In this document: in pieces, positions 47,310-56,625 of the stretch
Layout of the letters: each line of letters begins with the position of its first letter
Numbering within the stretch: position 1 is the stretch's first letter
NCBI RefSeq assembly: GCF_900769625.1
Contig: NZ_CAAGHK010000011.1
Coordinates: forward strand, 1 to 64,000
Length of the DNA: 64,000 bases
Source: an uncultured Clostridium sp.
Lineage (GTDB): Bacteria > Bacillota > Clostridia > Clostridiales > Clostridiaceae
Reading direction: 5' to 3'
The notes under the pieces: generated by a model
Seen by the model: the letters and a program-made list of their open reading frames with translations, nothing else
What the model was told of the DNA's origin: nothing
The model's database searches: none
Made by a program: the position numbers and the translations under genes

Positions 47310-47777
47310 CTATACTAAACTGCCACTATAAGTATATTTTCCAATAAACGGCTCCCCTCCAATTAAACCTTTAACAGTAATTACAAGATTCTTTACTTCA
47401 AACTGCAGATTTTTTTCTATAAACCTCATTTTTTCTTCATTCTCACAGAAACATAAATTTGTCTGACCAAGATAGCTGTTAAATAATTTAGTATCAGCTG
47501 ATTCATTACTAATATTTATTCCATCATTTCCATACAAGCTAATATCATTACAGCCTATACATCCATTAATATGTTTATTTTTTATCCCTAGATAATCATA
47601 TGAATACCATACATCTGTAACACTTATCTGTGCCCTATCAGTATACGTTATACCCAGATCAATTAATTCAAAATTCATATTTTCTAATATTGCTGTTTCT
47701 GATTTATTAATTGTTATACTGTCTATTATCTTTCTTGCCAATATTGGTGTTAAACTGTGCTTTGTATTTATATACAC
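47310..47777 (-). CDS. Unrecognised Cys-containing protein, 155 aa
   Basis: GTG start, with GGGAGG upstream; the overlapping ATG is in another frame. The sequence begins MYINTKHSLTPILARKIIDS and has two cysteine pairs, INGCIGCNDISLYG and TNLCFCENEE. It ends in beta-like VKNLVITVKGLIGGEPFIGKY. No signal peptide. First gene of a two-gene unit with the glycine-rich protein. The pairing suggests the two products assemble together. Confidence 0.68.
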   Translation of the reverse strand: MYINTKHSLTPILARKIIDSITINKSETAILENMNFELIDLGITYTDRAQISVTDVWYSYDYLGIKNKHINGCIGCNDISLYGNDGINISNESADTKLFNSYLGQTNLCFCENEEKMRFIEKNLQFEVKNLVITVKGLIGGEPFIGKYTYSGSLV

Positions 47778-47807
47778 ATCCTTCCTCCCTTAAAATGGTT
47801 CATATAT

Positions 47808-47816
47808 TATTTTATG
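47808..47816 (-). promoter_or_regulatory. Possible sporulation-sigma -10 element
   Basis: CATAAAATA on the minus strand fits the -10 pattern CATAnnnTA of sigma-K, which resembles that of sigma-E, about 30 nt before the GTG of the 155-aa gene. No convincing -35 was found, and the motif is short enough to occur by chance in such AT-rich DNA. Confidence 0.25.
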
Positions 47817-47911
47817 AGATTTCCTTAGCATTATTTCTTAATATACATTTCACTTTTTATAATAATTAACATATTATGAATTGTAAGCATTAAAAAGGAG
47901 GGAAAAGTTAA

Positions 47912-48670
47912 ATGTCAGAAATATCTATATACTATAATTTTGATTATTCTTACCCAATAAATAACAAACTCTCAAGAATTTCATCTATATCTTCATCCCC
48001 CCTTGTTATTAATATTATTTCAGATTCAAGCATACTATTTACATTAGCACCAGATAAAATTTTTAATGTCAAATGGAATCAAATGTTGAAACTTACTGTA
48101 TCAGTAACCAATACTTCTCAATCAGTTATTGATTCTTTTAATTTGAAGCTGAATAAAGATGAAAATTTAATATATATTGGAGGAACACTAGTAAATAGTG
48201 ATACTGGAGTATACTACCCCTGCATTGACTGGGAAAGTACTTTTTGTATTACAGAATCAATTAATCCAGGTGAAGTTCTCAATATTAATTATTATCTGAC
48301 ACCTAAATCTAACAGTAGTGACAAATCATATACAAAAGCACTCTTCAATGCAAGTAACACTACTAATAAACCCTATGCTATAAAAACAAATAATTCGTCT
48401 ATTTATTTATCTGAAGAGAAAATTATCATTACAACAAATAATAGTAATAATCTTGTATTTATAGAGAACAGGGGTACAATCAATTCATCATCCTTCACAT
48501 ACAAATATATGACCCCTGATGATTTAATATATCGAGGTGCATATTTATCAGGAAATCCATTTACGGATATCCAATTTTTGAAGCTTAGAGACTGCTATAT
48601 ATTCAAAATAGGTTCACTTCCTTCAAGCAGAGCTGATTCTCCTAAAATTTTAACACTTATCTTTTCCTAA
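47912..48670 (+). CDS. DUF11-like beta-domain protein, 252 aa
   Basis: ATG after AAAGGAGGG. Around residues 50-130 the pattern LTVSVTNTSQSVIDSFNLKL, then GGTLVNSDTGV, WES and SINPGEVLNINYYL follows the layout of DUF11 (conserved repeat) domains found in surface proteins: strand, turn, ITxxVxN and a closing PGxxxxxxY. Only one such unit is evident. The rest is Ser/Asn/Thr-rich beta. No signal peptide or anchor. It is divergent from the 155-aa gene, sharing a 134-nt promoter region. Part of the unfamiliar cluster at 44.3-48.7 kb. Confidence 0.65.
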   Translation: MSEISIYYNFDYSYPINNKLSRISSISSSPLVINIISDSSILFTLAPDKIFNVKWNQMLKLTVSVTNTSQSVIDSFNLKLNKDENLIYIGGTLVNSDTGVYYPCIDWESTFCITESINPGEVLNINYYLTPKSNSSDKSYTKALFNASNTTNKPYAIKTNNSSIYLSEEKIIITTNNSNNLVFIENRGTINSSSFTYKYMTPDDLIYRGAYLSGNPFTDIQFLKLRDCYIFKIGSLPSSRADSPKILTLIFS

Positions 48671-48762
48671 GCAGTAAAAACTATACTGACTTATCCTAAA
48701 TTATTAATCGTAATCTTTCATTAAAATAATTAGATTACAAATTCTGTTATTTCCATAAAAAC

Positions 48763-48812
48763 ATAAAGCTTATTCAAAAAAGTATCTCTATACATTCCTG
48801 AATAAGCTTTAT
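48763..48812. terminator. Bidirectional terminator between the DUF11-like and UPF0210 genes
   Basis: A 14-bp perfect stem (48763-48776 with 48799-48812). It is followed by U-rich tails on both strands (AAAATTATTTATTTT plus; TTTTATGG minus). Confidence 0.7.
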
Positions 48813-48863
48813 AAAATTATTTATTTTAGTTTACATTATTGTAGTTATTTCCAATTAGAAGTT

Positions 48864-50219
48864 CTAATTTTTAAATGAATGTATAGGAGACGGTATTCTT
48901 CCTCCTCTATTTGCAAAAGCTTCACAAGATTTTTCATTTACCTTCATTACTGGTGCTCTTCCAAGAAGTCCTCCAAATTCAACCATCTCTCCAACCTTAC
49001 ATCCTGGTGCTGGTATTATTCTTACAGCTGTTGTCTTGTTATTTATCATTCCAATTGCCGCTTCATCAGCAATCATTCCTGAAATTGTTGAAGCAGATGT
49101 GTCTCCTGGAATAGCTATCATATCAAGTCCAACTGAACATACACATGTCATTCCTTCAAGTTTTTCCATGTTTAAGGTTCCATTGACAACTGCATCAATC
49201 ATTCCATGATCTTCAGAAACTGGTATAAATGCTCCGCTAAGTCCTCCAACGTGGCTACAGGCCATAACTCCGCCTTTTTTGACTGCGTCATTAAGCATTG
49301 CAAGTGCTGCTATTGTACCATGTGTACCAACTTGTTCAAGTCCTATTTCTTCTAATATTTCAGCAACGGAATCACCAACTGCTGGTGTAGGTGCTAATGA
49401 TAAATCGACTATTCCAAATGGAACATCTAATCTCTTAGAAGCTTCCTTGGCAACCAATTCACCCATTCTTGTAACCTTGAATGCTGTCTGTTTTATTGCT
49501 TCAGCAACAACATCAAAAGATTCTCCTCTTACTTTTTCAAGAGCCCTCTTAACAACTCCTGGTCCACTTACACCGACATTGATGATTTTTTCAGCTTCCC
49601 CTACTCCATGGAATGCTCCTGCCATAAATGGATTATCTTCAACCGCATTACAGAAAATAACAAGCTTTGCACATCCAAAGCCATGTGTATCTTTTGTTAA
49701 TTCTGCTGTTTGCTTAACGATATGTCCTAAATCCCTAACTGCATTCATATTGATTCCTGTTTTTGAGGAACCGACATTTACAGATGAACATACTAATTTT
49801 GTTGTTGCAAGTGCTTCTGGAATTGAACTTATTAAAATCTTGTCGCCCTTTGTGCACCCTTTATGTACTAATGCAGAAAATCCTCCTAAGAAATCTATTC
49901 CAAGTGTTGCTGCTGCTCTGTCCAAGACTTGTGCAAACTTAACATAACTTGTTTCATTTGTTGCCCCGCCTATAAGAGATATTGGAGTTACTGATACTCT
50001 TTTATTTACTATTGGAATTCCAAATTCAGATTCTATCTTTCTTCCTACTTCTACTAAATGTTCTGCTGATTTTGTAATTTTATCATATATCTTAATTCTT
50101 GCTTTGTCTCCATCTGGATCTATACAATCTAATAAAGAAATCCCCATTGTTATTGTTCTTACATCAAGTTTTTCTTCTTCGATCATCTTTATTGTCTCTA
50201 GTATATTATTGCTGTTCAT
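48864..50219 (-). CDS. UPF0210/DUF711 (PFL-like) family protein
   Basis: 451 aa. [15 protein letters not shown] at the N-terminus, [46 protein letters not shown], and [16 protein letters not shown] are family-typical. DUF711 proteins have a pyruvate-formate-lyase-like fold, but their reaction is unknown. The gene follows the ACT-domain gene by 15 nt, a pair that is conserved across Firmicutes and archaea. The ATG follows AGGAGGGG. Confidence 0.93.
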   Translation of the reverse strand: MNSNNILETIKMIEEEKLDVRTITMGISLLDCIDPDGDKARIKIYDKITKSAEHLVEVGRKIESEFGIPIVNKRVSVTPISLIGGATNETSYVKFAQVLDRAAATLGIDFLGGFSALVHKGCTKGDKILISSIPEALATTKLVCSSVNVGSSKTGINMNAVRDLGHIVKQTAELTKDTHGFGCAKLVIFCNAVEDNPFMAGAFHGVGEAEKIINVGVSGPGVVKRALEKVRGESFDVVAEAIKQTAFKVTRMGELVAKEASKRLDVPFGIVDLSLAPTPAVGDSVAEILEEIGLEQVGTHGTIAALAMLNDAVKKGGVMACSHVGGLSGAFIPVSEDHGMIDAVVNGTLNMEKLEGMTCVCSVGLDMIAIPGDTSASTISGMIADEAAIGMINNKTTAVRIIPAPGCKVGEMVEFGGLLGRAPVMKVNEKSCEAFANRGGRIPSPIHSFKN

Positions 50220-50234
50220 ATATGCCCCTCCTGA

Positions 50235-50504
50235 TTATAGTGAATGCATTGATTTAAAGATTTCTTCTCTTTGAATCTTTATATCAACCCCAAGCCTCTT
50301 TCCTTCTTTAGTTAATGCTTCTCTTACTTCATCAAAGTTTCCTTTCATGCTTGTACAGTCTAACATCATCATCATTGTAAAGAAATCCTGCATAATAGTC
50401 TGATTAACATCTAAAATGTTAATGTTAAACTCTAACATTTTAGCGCTTACTCCTGCTATAATCCCCACTTTGTCTTGCCCAATTACTGTTAATATTGCTC
50501 TCAT
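50235..50504 (-). CDS. ACT-domain protein (UPF0237)
   Basis: 89 aa, a single ACT domain: RAILTVIGQDKVGIIAGVSA, then LEFNINILDVNQTIMQDFFTMMM and KEGKRLGVDIKIQREEIF. UPF0237 members bind a small regulatory ligand, probably an amino acid, and pair with DUF711 proteins. Start ATG 50504. First gene of the pair. Its role in controlling the partner is inferred from conserved pairing. Confidence 0.92.
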   Translation of the reverse strand: MRAILTVIGQDKVGIIAGVSAKMLEFNINILDVNQTIMQDFFTMMMMLDCTSMKGNFDEVREALTKEGKRLGVDIKIQREEIFKSMHSL

Positions 50505-50651
50505 GCTTATCTACTCCATTCATGCTTATATTTATATTAAAGTATAAATTTTAATAAACTTATACAAATAATTAATAACAAACAATAAATTATTATATTG
50601 ATTACATTTTTTGCTATTAATGTCAATATTATATTTATAATATAATTTAAA
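50505..50651. other. Spacer upstream of the ACT-domain gene
   Basis: 147 nt, mostly A and T. The UPF0237-UPF0210 promoter should be here but no hexamer pair was convincing. Confidence 0.3.
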
Positions 50652-50828
50652 TCATAAAATGTCAAATGCGAATACAAGATACAAATTTATATCATTATAC
50701 TTAGCTGTGTCATATAGGATTATCATTAAAGATATTATGCACAGTAAAATATTTAATATCAGGCTACTTTTATGAATATCACTATATTTTGTCTTCTTCT
50801 GCTTGCTTATATCACTTCTTTTTGCCAC
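50652..50828 (-). CDS. Small membrane protein, 58 aa, GTG start
   Basis: GTG start with GGAG 7 nt upstream. The translation begins MAKRSDISKQKKTKYSDIHK. A basic, charged head (residues 1-20) is followed by one membrane helix (about 22-40, LILNILLCIISLMIILY) and a short tail ending FAFDIL. Its size and GTG start make it easy to miss. A good ribosome-binding site supports it. It lies directly after repeat copy B, so some of the repeat may be its leader. Confidence 0.5.
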   Translation of the reverse strand: MAKRSDISKQKKTKYSDIHKSSLILNILLCIISLMIILYDTAKYNDINLYLVFAFDIL

Positions 50829-50847
50829 TTTATATCTCCATTTTTAA

Positions 50848-50942
50848 CTATATATTTCAATTAACAATTAATAAATTTTGTAAAAATACTTATGTAATTT
50901 TTTAATTACTATGTAAACTATTTATTAGAACAAATATATATT
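50848..50942 (+). repeat. Dispersed intergenic repeat, copy B
   Basis: CTATATATTTCAATTAACAAT, then AAATTTTGTAAAAATACTTAT, TAATTACTATGTAAACTATTT, ATTAGAACAAATATATAT. Same order of blocks as copy A. Confidence 0.7.
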
Positions 50943-51061
50943 CATACGGTAATATCTTATAATTGCCTCTTTATTTATTCATTACATTTCTTTATATTAT
51001 AATAAAATTCAATATATACATATTTTTGTTTAACCCTATTATACCATAAATATATCGCTGT

Positions 51062-51095
51062 AAATTCAAATAAGACGAAGAATCCTTCGTCTTAT
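51062..51095 (-). terminator. Hairpin after the ABC exporter operon
   Basis: ATAAGACGAAG (51070-51080) with CTTCGTCTTAT (51085-51095), 4-nt loop. Tail TTTGAATTT on the minus strand is short, so the terminator is likely but not strong. Confidence 0.55.
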
Positions 51096-51118
51096 CCATA
51101 CTATTAATAATATAAAAA

Positions 51119-52975
51119 CTATTCTCCTGCTGTCTTTTCAAACTGAGAGTTATAAAGATTAGTATAAAATCCATTCATCGCCATCAGCTGTTCATGATTT
51201 CCCTGTTCTATGACGTCGCCATCTTTTAGTACAAGAATTATATCAGCATTTTTAATTGTTGAAAGCCTGTGGGCTATGATGAAACTTGTTCTTCCTTTCA
51301 TCAGTGTATCCATTGCTTTCTGTATCTTCAATTCAGTTCTTGTATCTACTGAACTTGTCGCCTCATCTAATATAAGTATCTTGGGATCTTTCAATATGGC
51401 ACGGGCAATTGTTAAAAGCTGCTTCTGCCCCTGAGATACATTGCTTACTTCTTCATTGAGCACCATATCATATCCTTCATTGAATGTTTTAATAAATTCA
51501 TCGGCATCGGCACTTTCTGCCGCTTCAATAACCTGCTCATCGGAAGCATTAAGTCTTCCATAACGTATGTTTTCCTTTATTGTACCATTAAAAAGCCATG
51601 TATCCTGCAGAACCATTCCAAAAAGCTTACGAAGATCTCTTCGGTTAAAATTGTAAATGCTCTTGCCATCAATAAGAATATCACCTTTGTTTATATCATA
51701 AAATCTCATTAGCAGTTTGATAATTGTACTCTTTCCAGCACCAGTCGGACCTACAATGGCGACTTTCTTTCCTTCATCCACCTTGAGACTAAAATCATTG
51801 ATGATTATCTTGTCTTGATAATATCCAAATCTAACATTTTTAAACTCCACATTTCCTTCAATATTTTCAATGCTTTCTGGATTATCTGCAAACTGAACTT
51901 CTTCCTCTTCTTCAAGGAATTCAAATACCCTTTCAGATGATGCGGCAATTGACTGCAGCATATTAGATATCTGTGCAATCTGTGATAATGGCTGTGTAAA
52001 GCTCCTTGTATACTGGATAAATGATTGGATATCCCCGACATTTATTCTGTCCTTTATCGTAAAATATCCTCCAAGTATTGCAACTGCAACATATCCGATA
52101 TTACTTATAAACATCATTATCGGCTGCATTAATCCTGATAAAAACTGCGACTTCCATGCGCTTTTATATAATATTTCATTATCAGTATTGAACTTTTCAA
52201 TAGCATCTTCTTCTCTATTAAAAACTTTTACAATATTATGACCGCCATAAACTTCTTCTACCTGGCCGTTTACATGACCGAGATATTCCTGCTGCTCCTT
52301 AAAGTACTTTTGTGACTTTTTAGCAACAAATGTTATGAACAGTAAAGAAATTGGAACTATCAGCACTACTGCACATGTCATTACAATATTTATTGTTGAC
52401 ATCATATAGACAATTCCAATAATTGTTGCAATAGAAGTTATAATCTGTGTCATGCTCTGATTAAGACTCTGGTTCAAAGTATCAATATCATTGGTAATTC
52501 TCGATAACACCTCACCGTGAGTTCTTCTATCAAAATAATTCATCGGCATCCTGTCTATTTTTTCTATCATTTCTTTACGCAGTCTGTAGGTTAGTTTCTG
52601 TGAAACGCCAGTCATTATAAATCCCTGAACAAATGAAAATACTGCACTTATAAAGTATATGCCAATCAAAGTCATAAGAATCCGGCCTATCTTTGTAAAA
52701 TCTATGCCTGCTCCTCCTGACAGTCTACTTACAATACCAGTAAATATTTCAGTAGTTGCATTTCCTAAAATTTTTGGCCCAGTAATTGAAAAAATTGTAC
52801 TGCCTATTGCAAAAATTATCACCAGTATAATTGAAAACTTATACTTAAACAAATAATTAAAAAGCTTTCTCATGCTTCCTTTAAAATTCTTAGCTTTGGC
52901 TCCTCCACCTCTTATTCCGCCCATCGGACCCATTCTTCCCATTGGTGGTCTCATATTTTTCTTTTCATTACTCAT
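51119..52975 (-). CDS. ABC exporter half, canonical ATPase (LmrD/BmrD-like)
   Basis: 618 aa from the ATG preceded by AAAGGAGG, which overlaps the stop of the partner gene by 8 nt. A basic, Gly/Met-rich head (MRPPMGRMGPMGG) is followed by six membrane helices, then an ATPase: Walker A GPTGAGKST, signature VSQGQKQ, Walker B ILILDEATS with its catalytic Glu, and the H-loop IAHRLST. It forms the active site side of a heterodimer with the gene upstream. The substrate, possibly drugs or lipids, is not deducible. Confidence 0.93.
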   Translation of the reverse strand: MSNEKKNMRPPMGRMGPMGGIRGGGAKAKNFKGSMRKLFNYLFKYKFSIILVIIFAIGSTIFSITGPKILGNATTEIFTGIVSRLSGGAGIDFTKIGRILMTLIGIYFISAVFSFVQGFIMTGVSQKLTYRLRKEMIEKIDRMPMNYFDRRTHGEVLSRITNDIDTLNQSLNQSMTQIITSIATIIGIVYMMSTINIVMTCAVVLIVPISLLFITFVAKKSQKYFKEQQEYLGHVNGQVEEVYGGHNIVKVFNREEDAIEKFNTDNEILYKSAWKSQFLSGLMQPIMMFISNIGYVAVAILGGYFTIKDRINVGDIQSFIQYTRSFTQPLSQIAQISNMLQSIAASSERVFEFLEEEEEVQFADNPESIENIEGNVEFKNVRFGYYQDKIIINDFSLKVDEGKKVAIVGPTGAGKSTIIKLLMRFYDINKGDILIDGKSIYNFNRRDLRKLFGMVLQDTWLFNGTIKENIRYGRLNASDEQVIEAAESADADEFIKTFNEGYDMVLNEEVSNVSQGQKQLLTIARAILKDPKILILDEATSSVDTRTELKIQKAMDTLMKGRTSFIIAHRLSTIKNADIILVLKDGDVIEQGNHEQLMAMNGFYTNLYNSQFEKTAGE

Positions 52976-55217
52976 CTGCAAGTTCCTCCTTTGAAAGCTG
53001 TGATAATGCAATCTGTCTGTATGTATCACAATTTTTCATAAGTTCCTTATGAGTTCCCCGTCCGACAATCTTTCCTTTATCTAAAACCAGTATTTCATAA
53101 GCATCAATCACAGTGCTTATTCTCTGTGCAACTAAAATCTTAGTAGTATTATGTGTTTCCTCTCTTAATGCTTTTCTTACTGCCATATCAGTCTTATAAT
53201 CTAGTGCTGAAAAACTATCATCAAAAACAAGAATTTCTGGTTCTTTGATAATAGCCCGCGCTATTGAAATTCTCTGTTTCTGACCTCCAGATACATTGGT
53301 TCCGCCTTGAGAAATTTCTGTATCATAAGCTTCACTTTTACTTTCAATAAAATGACTTGCCTGTGCAATCCTTGCTGCTTTTTTCATTTCGCTGTCCTTG
53401 GCATTTTTCTTTCCATATTTTATATTTGATTTTATTGTGCCAGAAAAAAGTACACCCTTTTGTGGAACAAATCCTATCTTTTCTCGCAGATAATGCTGTT
53501 TCATATTTCTTATATCAACACCATCAACCAATATTTTTCCAGAGGTTACATCAAAAAATCTTGGAATAAGGTTTACAAGGGTGGATTTACCACTTCCTGT
53601 ACTACCTATTATTGCTGTTACCTTACCTGGCTTCGCAGTAAATGATATATCACTGAGAACTTCTTCACCATCTGGATATCTAAAATATACATTCTGATAT
53701 TCAACATATCCTTTTCTGCTTTCGTTTATATTTTGAGAACAATTTGGATCATTTATTGCAAGTTCTGTTGTTAATACTTCATCTATACGTCTTGCAGAAA
53801 CAAGTGCTCTTGGAAGTATCATTGAAACCATTGAAATCATCAAAAATGACATCACTATCTGCATTGTATACTGTATAAATGCCATCAGATCTCCTACCTG
53901 CATTTTTCCATCATCAATTTGTCCAGCACCAATCCATACAATAAGCACTGAAATGGCATTCATTATAAACATCATTGCCGGCATCATGCATGTCATTATC
54001 CTGCTTACAAAAAGATTTACCCTTGTAAGCTCTCTATTAGCATCATCAAATCTCTCTTCTTCATGTTTTTCTGTTGTAAAGGCTCTTATTACTGGCAGTC
54101 CTGTAAGGATTTCTCTAGCTATCTGGTTCACTTTATCAATAAGAATCTGAATTTTCTTGAATCTTGGCATTGCCAGACTAAATAAAATACTTATTATTAC
54201 CAATATTGCTCCTACTGCAACAGCTATTATCCAAGTCATCGATCTATTTGTTCCCAGTACTTTTATTATTCCTCCAATTCCAAGTATGGGTGCATAAAAA
54301 ATCATCCTCAGCATCATGACAACAAAGGTCTGAATCTGAACAATATCATTAGTTGTTCTTGTTATAAGAGATGCTGTTGAAAATTTATCAAATTCACTGT
54401 TAGAAAAACTAATTACTTTCTTAAAAACATCCTTTCTTAAATTTTTTGCCAGCCCGGCAGCAACTCTCGATGCCAGGAAAGAAACACTCACTACTGCACC
54501 TCCACCGATAAGTGCGACACCAATCATCTTTATTCCTGCACCAAATATATAATTTATCTGCTGTGAATCCACATCTATTCCAATAGCTTTATACTCATTC
54601 TTCACATATGAAATACCCCCTTGTGAGAGCATCATCTCCGGAACACTTCTCAGACTTTCATTCATATTATTAACAATATTATCAAGTGTACTTTGTGGCA
54701 GCATATCAAGAAGCTCAAATACATCATCAGCATCACCAACCATACCTTCCGGCATAGCTCCTACAAGACTGCTTTTAAATCTATCTGCCATTTCCTTATT
54801 GCCTTCAAGATTTTCTACAATAGTAATTGGCTTTGAGAAAATATCATCAAGCTTTTCTTCTATTTCTTTATCTACTGAGTTTTCTTTATATAATGCTGTA
54901 TTATTCAGTTCTGGATATTGTTTTACATACTCATCCAATTCAACTTGTGGGAGATTTTCCTTTGCAAGCAGTGTATAATTATCCTCCATATAATTCCTAT
55001 CCTCTTCACTCATAAAAATCATCAGTTTTTCCAATTCACTTTTTCTGATAATTTTAGGTGCAATTTCTTTTATACCGCTCTGCTGAATTCCTACATCCAC
55101 AATATCGGAAGTATACTTAGGAAGTGATAAATCGCTCAATGCTTGTATAATCAGCAGTACTATAATGAGCAGAATCACCCCAGTGAACTTTTTTAAATAT
55201 CTAATTATTGAAGCCAC
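52968..55217 (-). CDS. ABC exporter half, degenerate ATPase (LmrC/BmrC-like)
   Basis: 749 aa, GTG start after GGATGGAG. An extra external loop of about 150 residues sits between helices 1 and 2. The ATPase has Walker A GSTGSGKST and signature VSGGQKQR, but Walker B reads LVFDDSFS with Asp in place of the catalytic Glu. The H-loop reads VAQRIST with Gln in place of His. These changes mark the non-hydrolysing site of heterodimeric exporters. Its partner starts inside its stop codon region, so the two are made together. Confidence 0.93.
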   Translation of the reverse strand: MASIIRYLKKFTGVILLIIVLLIIQALSDLSLPKYTSDIVDVGIQQSGIKEIAPKIIRKSELEKLMIFMSEEDRNYMEDNYTLLAKENLPQVELDEYVKQYPELNNTALYKENSVDKEIEEKLDDIFSKPITIVENLEGNKEMADRFKSSLVGAMPEGMVGDADDVFELLDMLPQSTLDNIVNNMNESLRSVPEMMLSQGGISYVKNEYKAIGIDVDSQQINYIFGAGIKMIGVALIGGGAVVSVSFLASRVAAGLAKNLRKDVFKKVISFSNSEFDKFSTASLITRTTNDIVQIQTFVVMMLRMIFYAPILGIGGIIKVLGTNRSMTWIIAVAVGAILVIISILFSLAMPRFKKIQILIDKVNQIAREILTGLPVIRAFTTEKHEEERFDDANRELTRVNLFVSRIMTCMMPAMMFIMNAISVLIVWIGAGQIDDGKMQVGDLMAFIQYTMQIVMSFLMISMVSMILPRALVSARRIDEVLTTELAINDPNCSQNINESRKGYVEYQNVYFRYPDGEEVLSDISFTAKPGKVTAIIGSTGSGKSTLVNLIPRFFDVTSGKILVDGVDIRNMKQHYLREKIGFVPQKGVLFSGTIKSNIKYGKKNAKDSEMKKAARIAQASHFIESKSEAYDTEISQGGTNVSGGQKQRISIARAIIKEPEILVFDDSFSALDYKTDMAVRKALREETHNTTKILVAQRISTVIDAYEILVLDKGKIVGRGTHKELMKNCDTYRQIALSQLSKEELADE

Positions 55218-55473
55218 TATAACTCCATCCTTTCCTGCTAGAACAATTTTTCTATATTTATGCTCTAGATTTTTATTACCACATATTTTTAGTCTTTCTT
55301 TAATTACTTAAGTCAATTCAATATTTTACTGGTTTTTATCCAAGTTACTTCCTTTACAGTTAATATATCCAAGAGTTAAATTGAATAACTTTTTAATAAT
55401 CTACACAAATTAAAATTAGCAGATTATCTCCGATATATTGTAAAAATGATCTTGTCTACGGGAGGGTGGTATT
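55218..55473. other. Divergent promoter region of the exporter and the coiled-coil gene
   Basis: 256 nt, AT-rich, no gene. No regulator gene next to the exporter. Confidence 0.3.
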
Positions 55474-55905
55474 TTGGAATCAGATTATGAAATATTAGAA
55501 CTGCTTAATAAATTATCAGCTGAAATGTGCAGTAAATTTGATGGAATCCATTTTGAAATCAATTCCATGAAATCAGCAATATCAACCCTTAATAAGAAAA
55601 TCGAAAAAAATCATCTCATTATAGATAAAATAGATACGACCCTTGATGAATTATTACAAATTATAAACTCCGCTCCTGATAATATTTCAAATAACTCTAT
55701 TCCTGAAATAAATGAAAATATAAATATAGTAAAAGGACTTATTTCTGATAGTTCTGAAAAGTTTTCAGAAATTACTTCTGATTCTTCTTCAAAGCTATTA
55801 CTTATCTCTCAGGATTTAAAATTTCTTACTCATAAAGTTCTTCAAAGTGAAAAAGATTTATTTAATATTCAAGAGGAAATCAGAAATAATAACATTAATA
55901 AATAA
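55474..55905 (+). CDS. Coiled-coil protein of unknown function, 143 aa
   Basis: TTG start with GGGAGGGTGG upstream. After MESDYEILELLNKLSAEMCS come heptad-like stretches (FEINSMKSAISTLNKKIEKN, later IVKGLISDSSEKFSEI) that suggest an extended coiled coil. No membrane segment or Cys pair motif. The translation ends with basic NNINK. Closed by a plus-strand terminator. Monocistronic, unrecognised. Confidence 0.65.
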   Translation: MESDYEILELLNKLSAEMCSKFDGIHFEINSMKSAISTLNKKIEKNHLIIDKIDTTLDELLQIINSAPDNISNNSIPEINENINIVKGLISDSSEKFSEITSDSSSKLLLISQDLKFLTHKVLQSEKDLFNIQEEIRNNNINK

Positions 55906-55948
55906 ATCGATTTTTAATTGCATATCTTTCTATATAACATACTAAAAT

Positions 55949-55983
55949 AAAAAAGCTCCAGACTGTATCTAGAGCTTTTTGTA
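55949..55983 (+). terminator. Terminator of the coiled-coil gene
   Basis: AAAAAGCTC (55950-55958) with GAGCTTTTT (55972-55980), then a short T-run. The inner AGA/TCT also pair. Confidence 0.7.
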
Positions 55984-56072
55984 TTGTGCCATTTTTACTT
56001 ATTAATATTATTCATAATACAATTTACGTTATCCCATGCAAATGTATAATCTATGCTAACCAAAGTATTCTA

Positions 56073-56369
56073 TTATGAATTCTTTTCATTTATCTTTGCA
56101 GTTTCAAGATGTTCAGGTGACAGCCTTGGATGATGCTTAGATTTGGAATAATCATTAGAAAAATACACTTTCAAACTTTCGCTATTATTTTCTGCATCAA
56201 CCATATACATAATGTTCTGAACATATCCATGGATGAAATCATCTTTGCTGAACATCAGATGTATTTCAGTTCCTACTTTAGTTATAACATTCAAAACATC
56301 AGCCATATCCTTAGAATCTTTTGTAAATACAATATCTCCACTATCTATCAGGCAAAATTCAACCTTCAT
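56073..56369 (-). CDS. Hypothetical protein, 98 aa
   Basis: Starts MKVEFCLIDSGDIVFT; the ATG three codons upstream is too near the AAAGGG site. It looks like one small alpha/beta domain (FTKDSKDMADVLNVITK, VGTEIHLMFSKDDFIHG) with a basic tail, HHPRLSPEHLETAKINEK. No family recognised. It is not in an evident operon. A clean ribosome-binding site supports it. Confidence 0.62.
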   Translation of the reverse strand: MKVEFCLIDSGDIVFTKDSKDMADVLNVITKVGTEIHLMFSKDDFIHGYVQNIMYMVDAENNSESLKVYFSNDYSKSKHHPRLSPEHLETAKINEKNS

Positions 56370-56550
56370 AGCTTTCATCCCTTTCTTTTTATTTTATAAA
56401 TTCATTATAGTTAATTAATTTCAAAAATTCAAATTTAATGTATTTATCTATTAACCAATAATAAATTATATTAATATATCAGCTCTATATGTCTAGCAGA
56501 TAATTAACTATTATTGCAAATTGCACTATAATATAAGAATGAGATATATG

Positions 56551-56581
56551 ATAAAAAACTAGGATACTAAAATCCTCGTTT
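56551..56581 (-). terminator. Terminator of pheST
   Basis: On the minus strand AAACGAGGAU pairs with AUCCUAGUUU (one mismatch), followed by TTTTTTATC. Confidence 0.7.
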
Positions 56582-56625
56582 TTAATTTTGATGTATAAAA
56601 TTTATTTAATATATAATATATTTTA

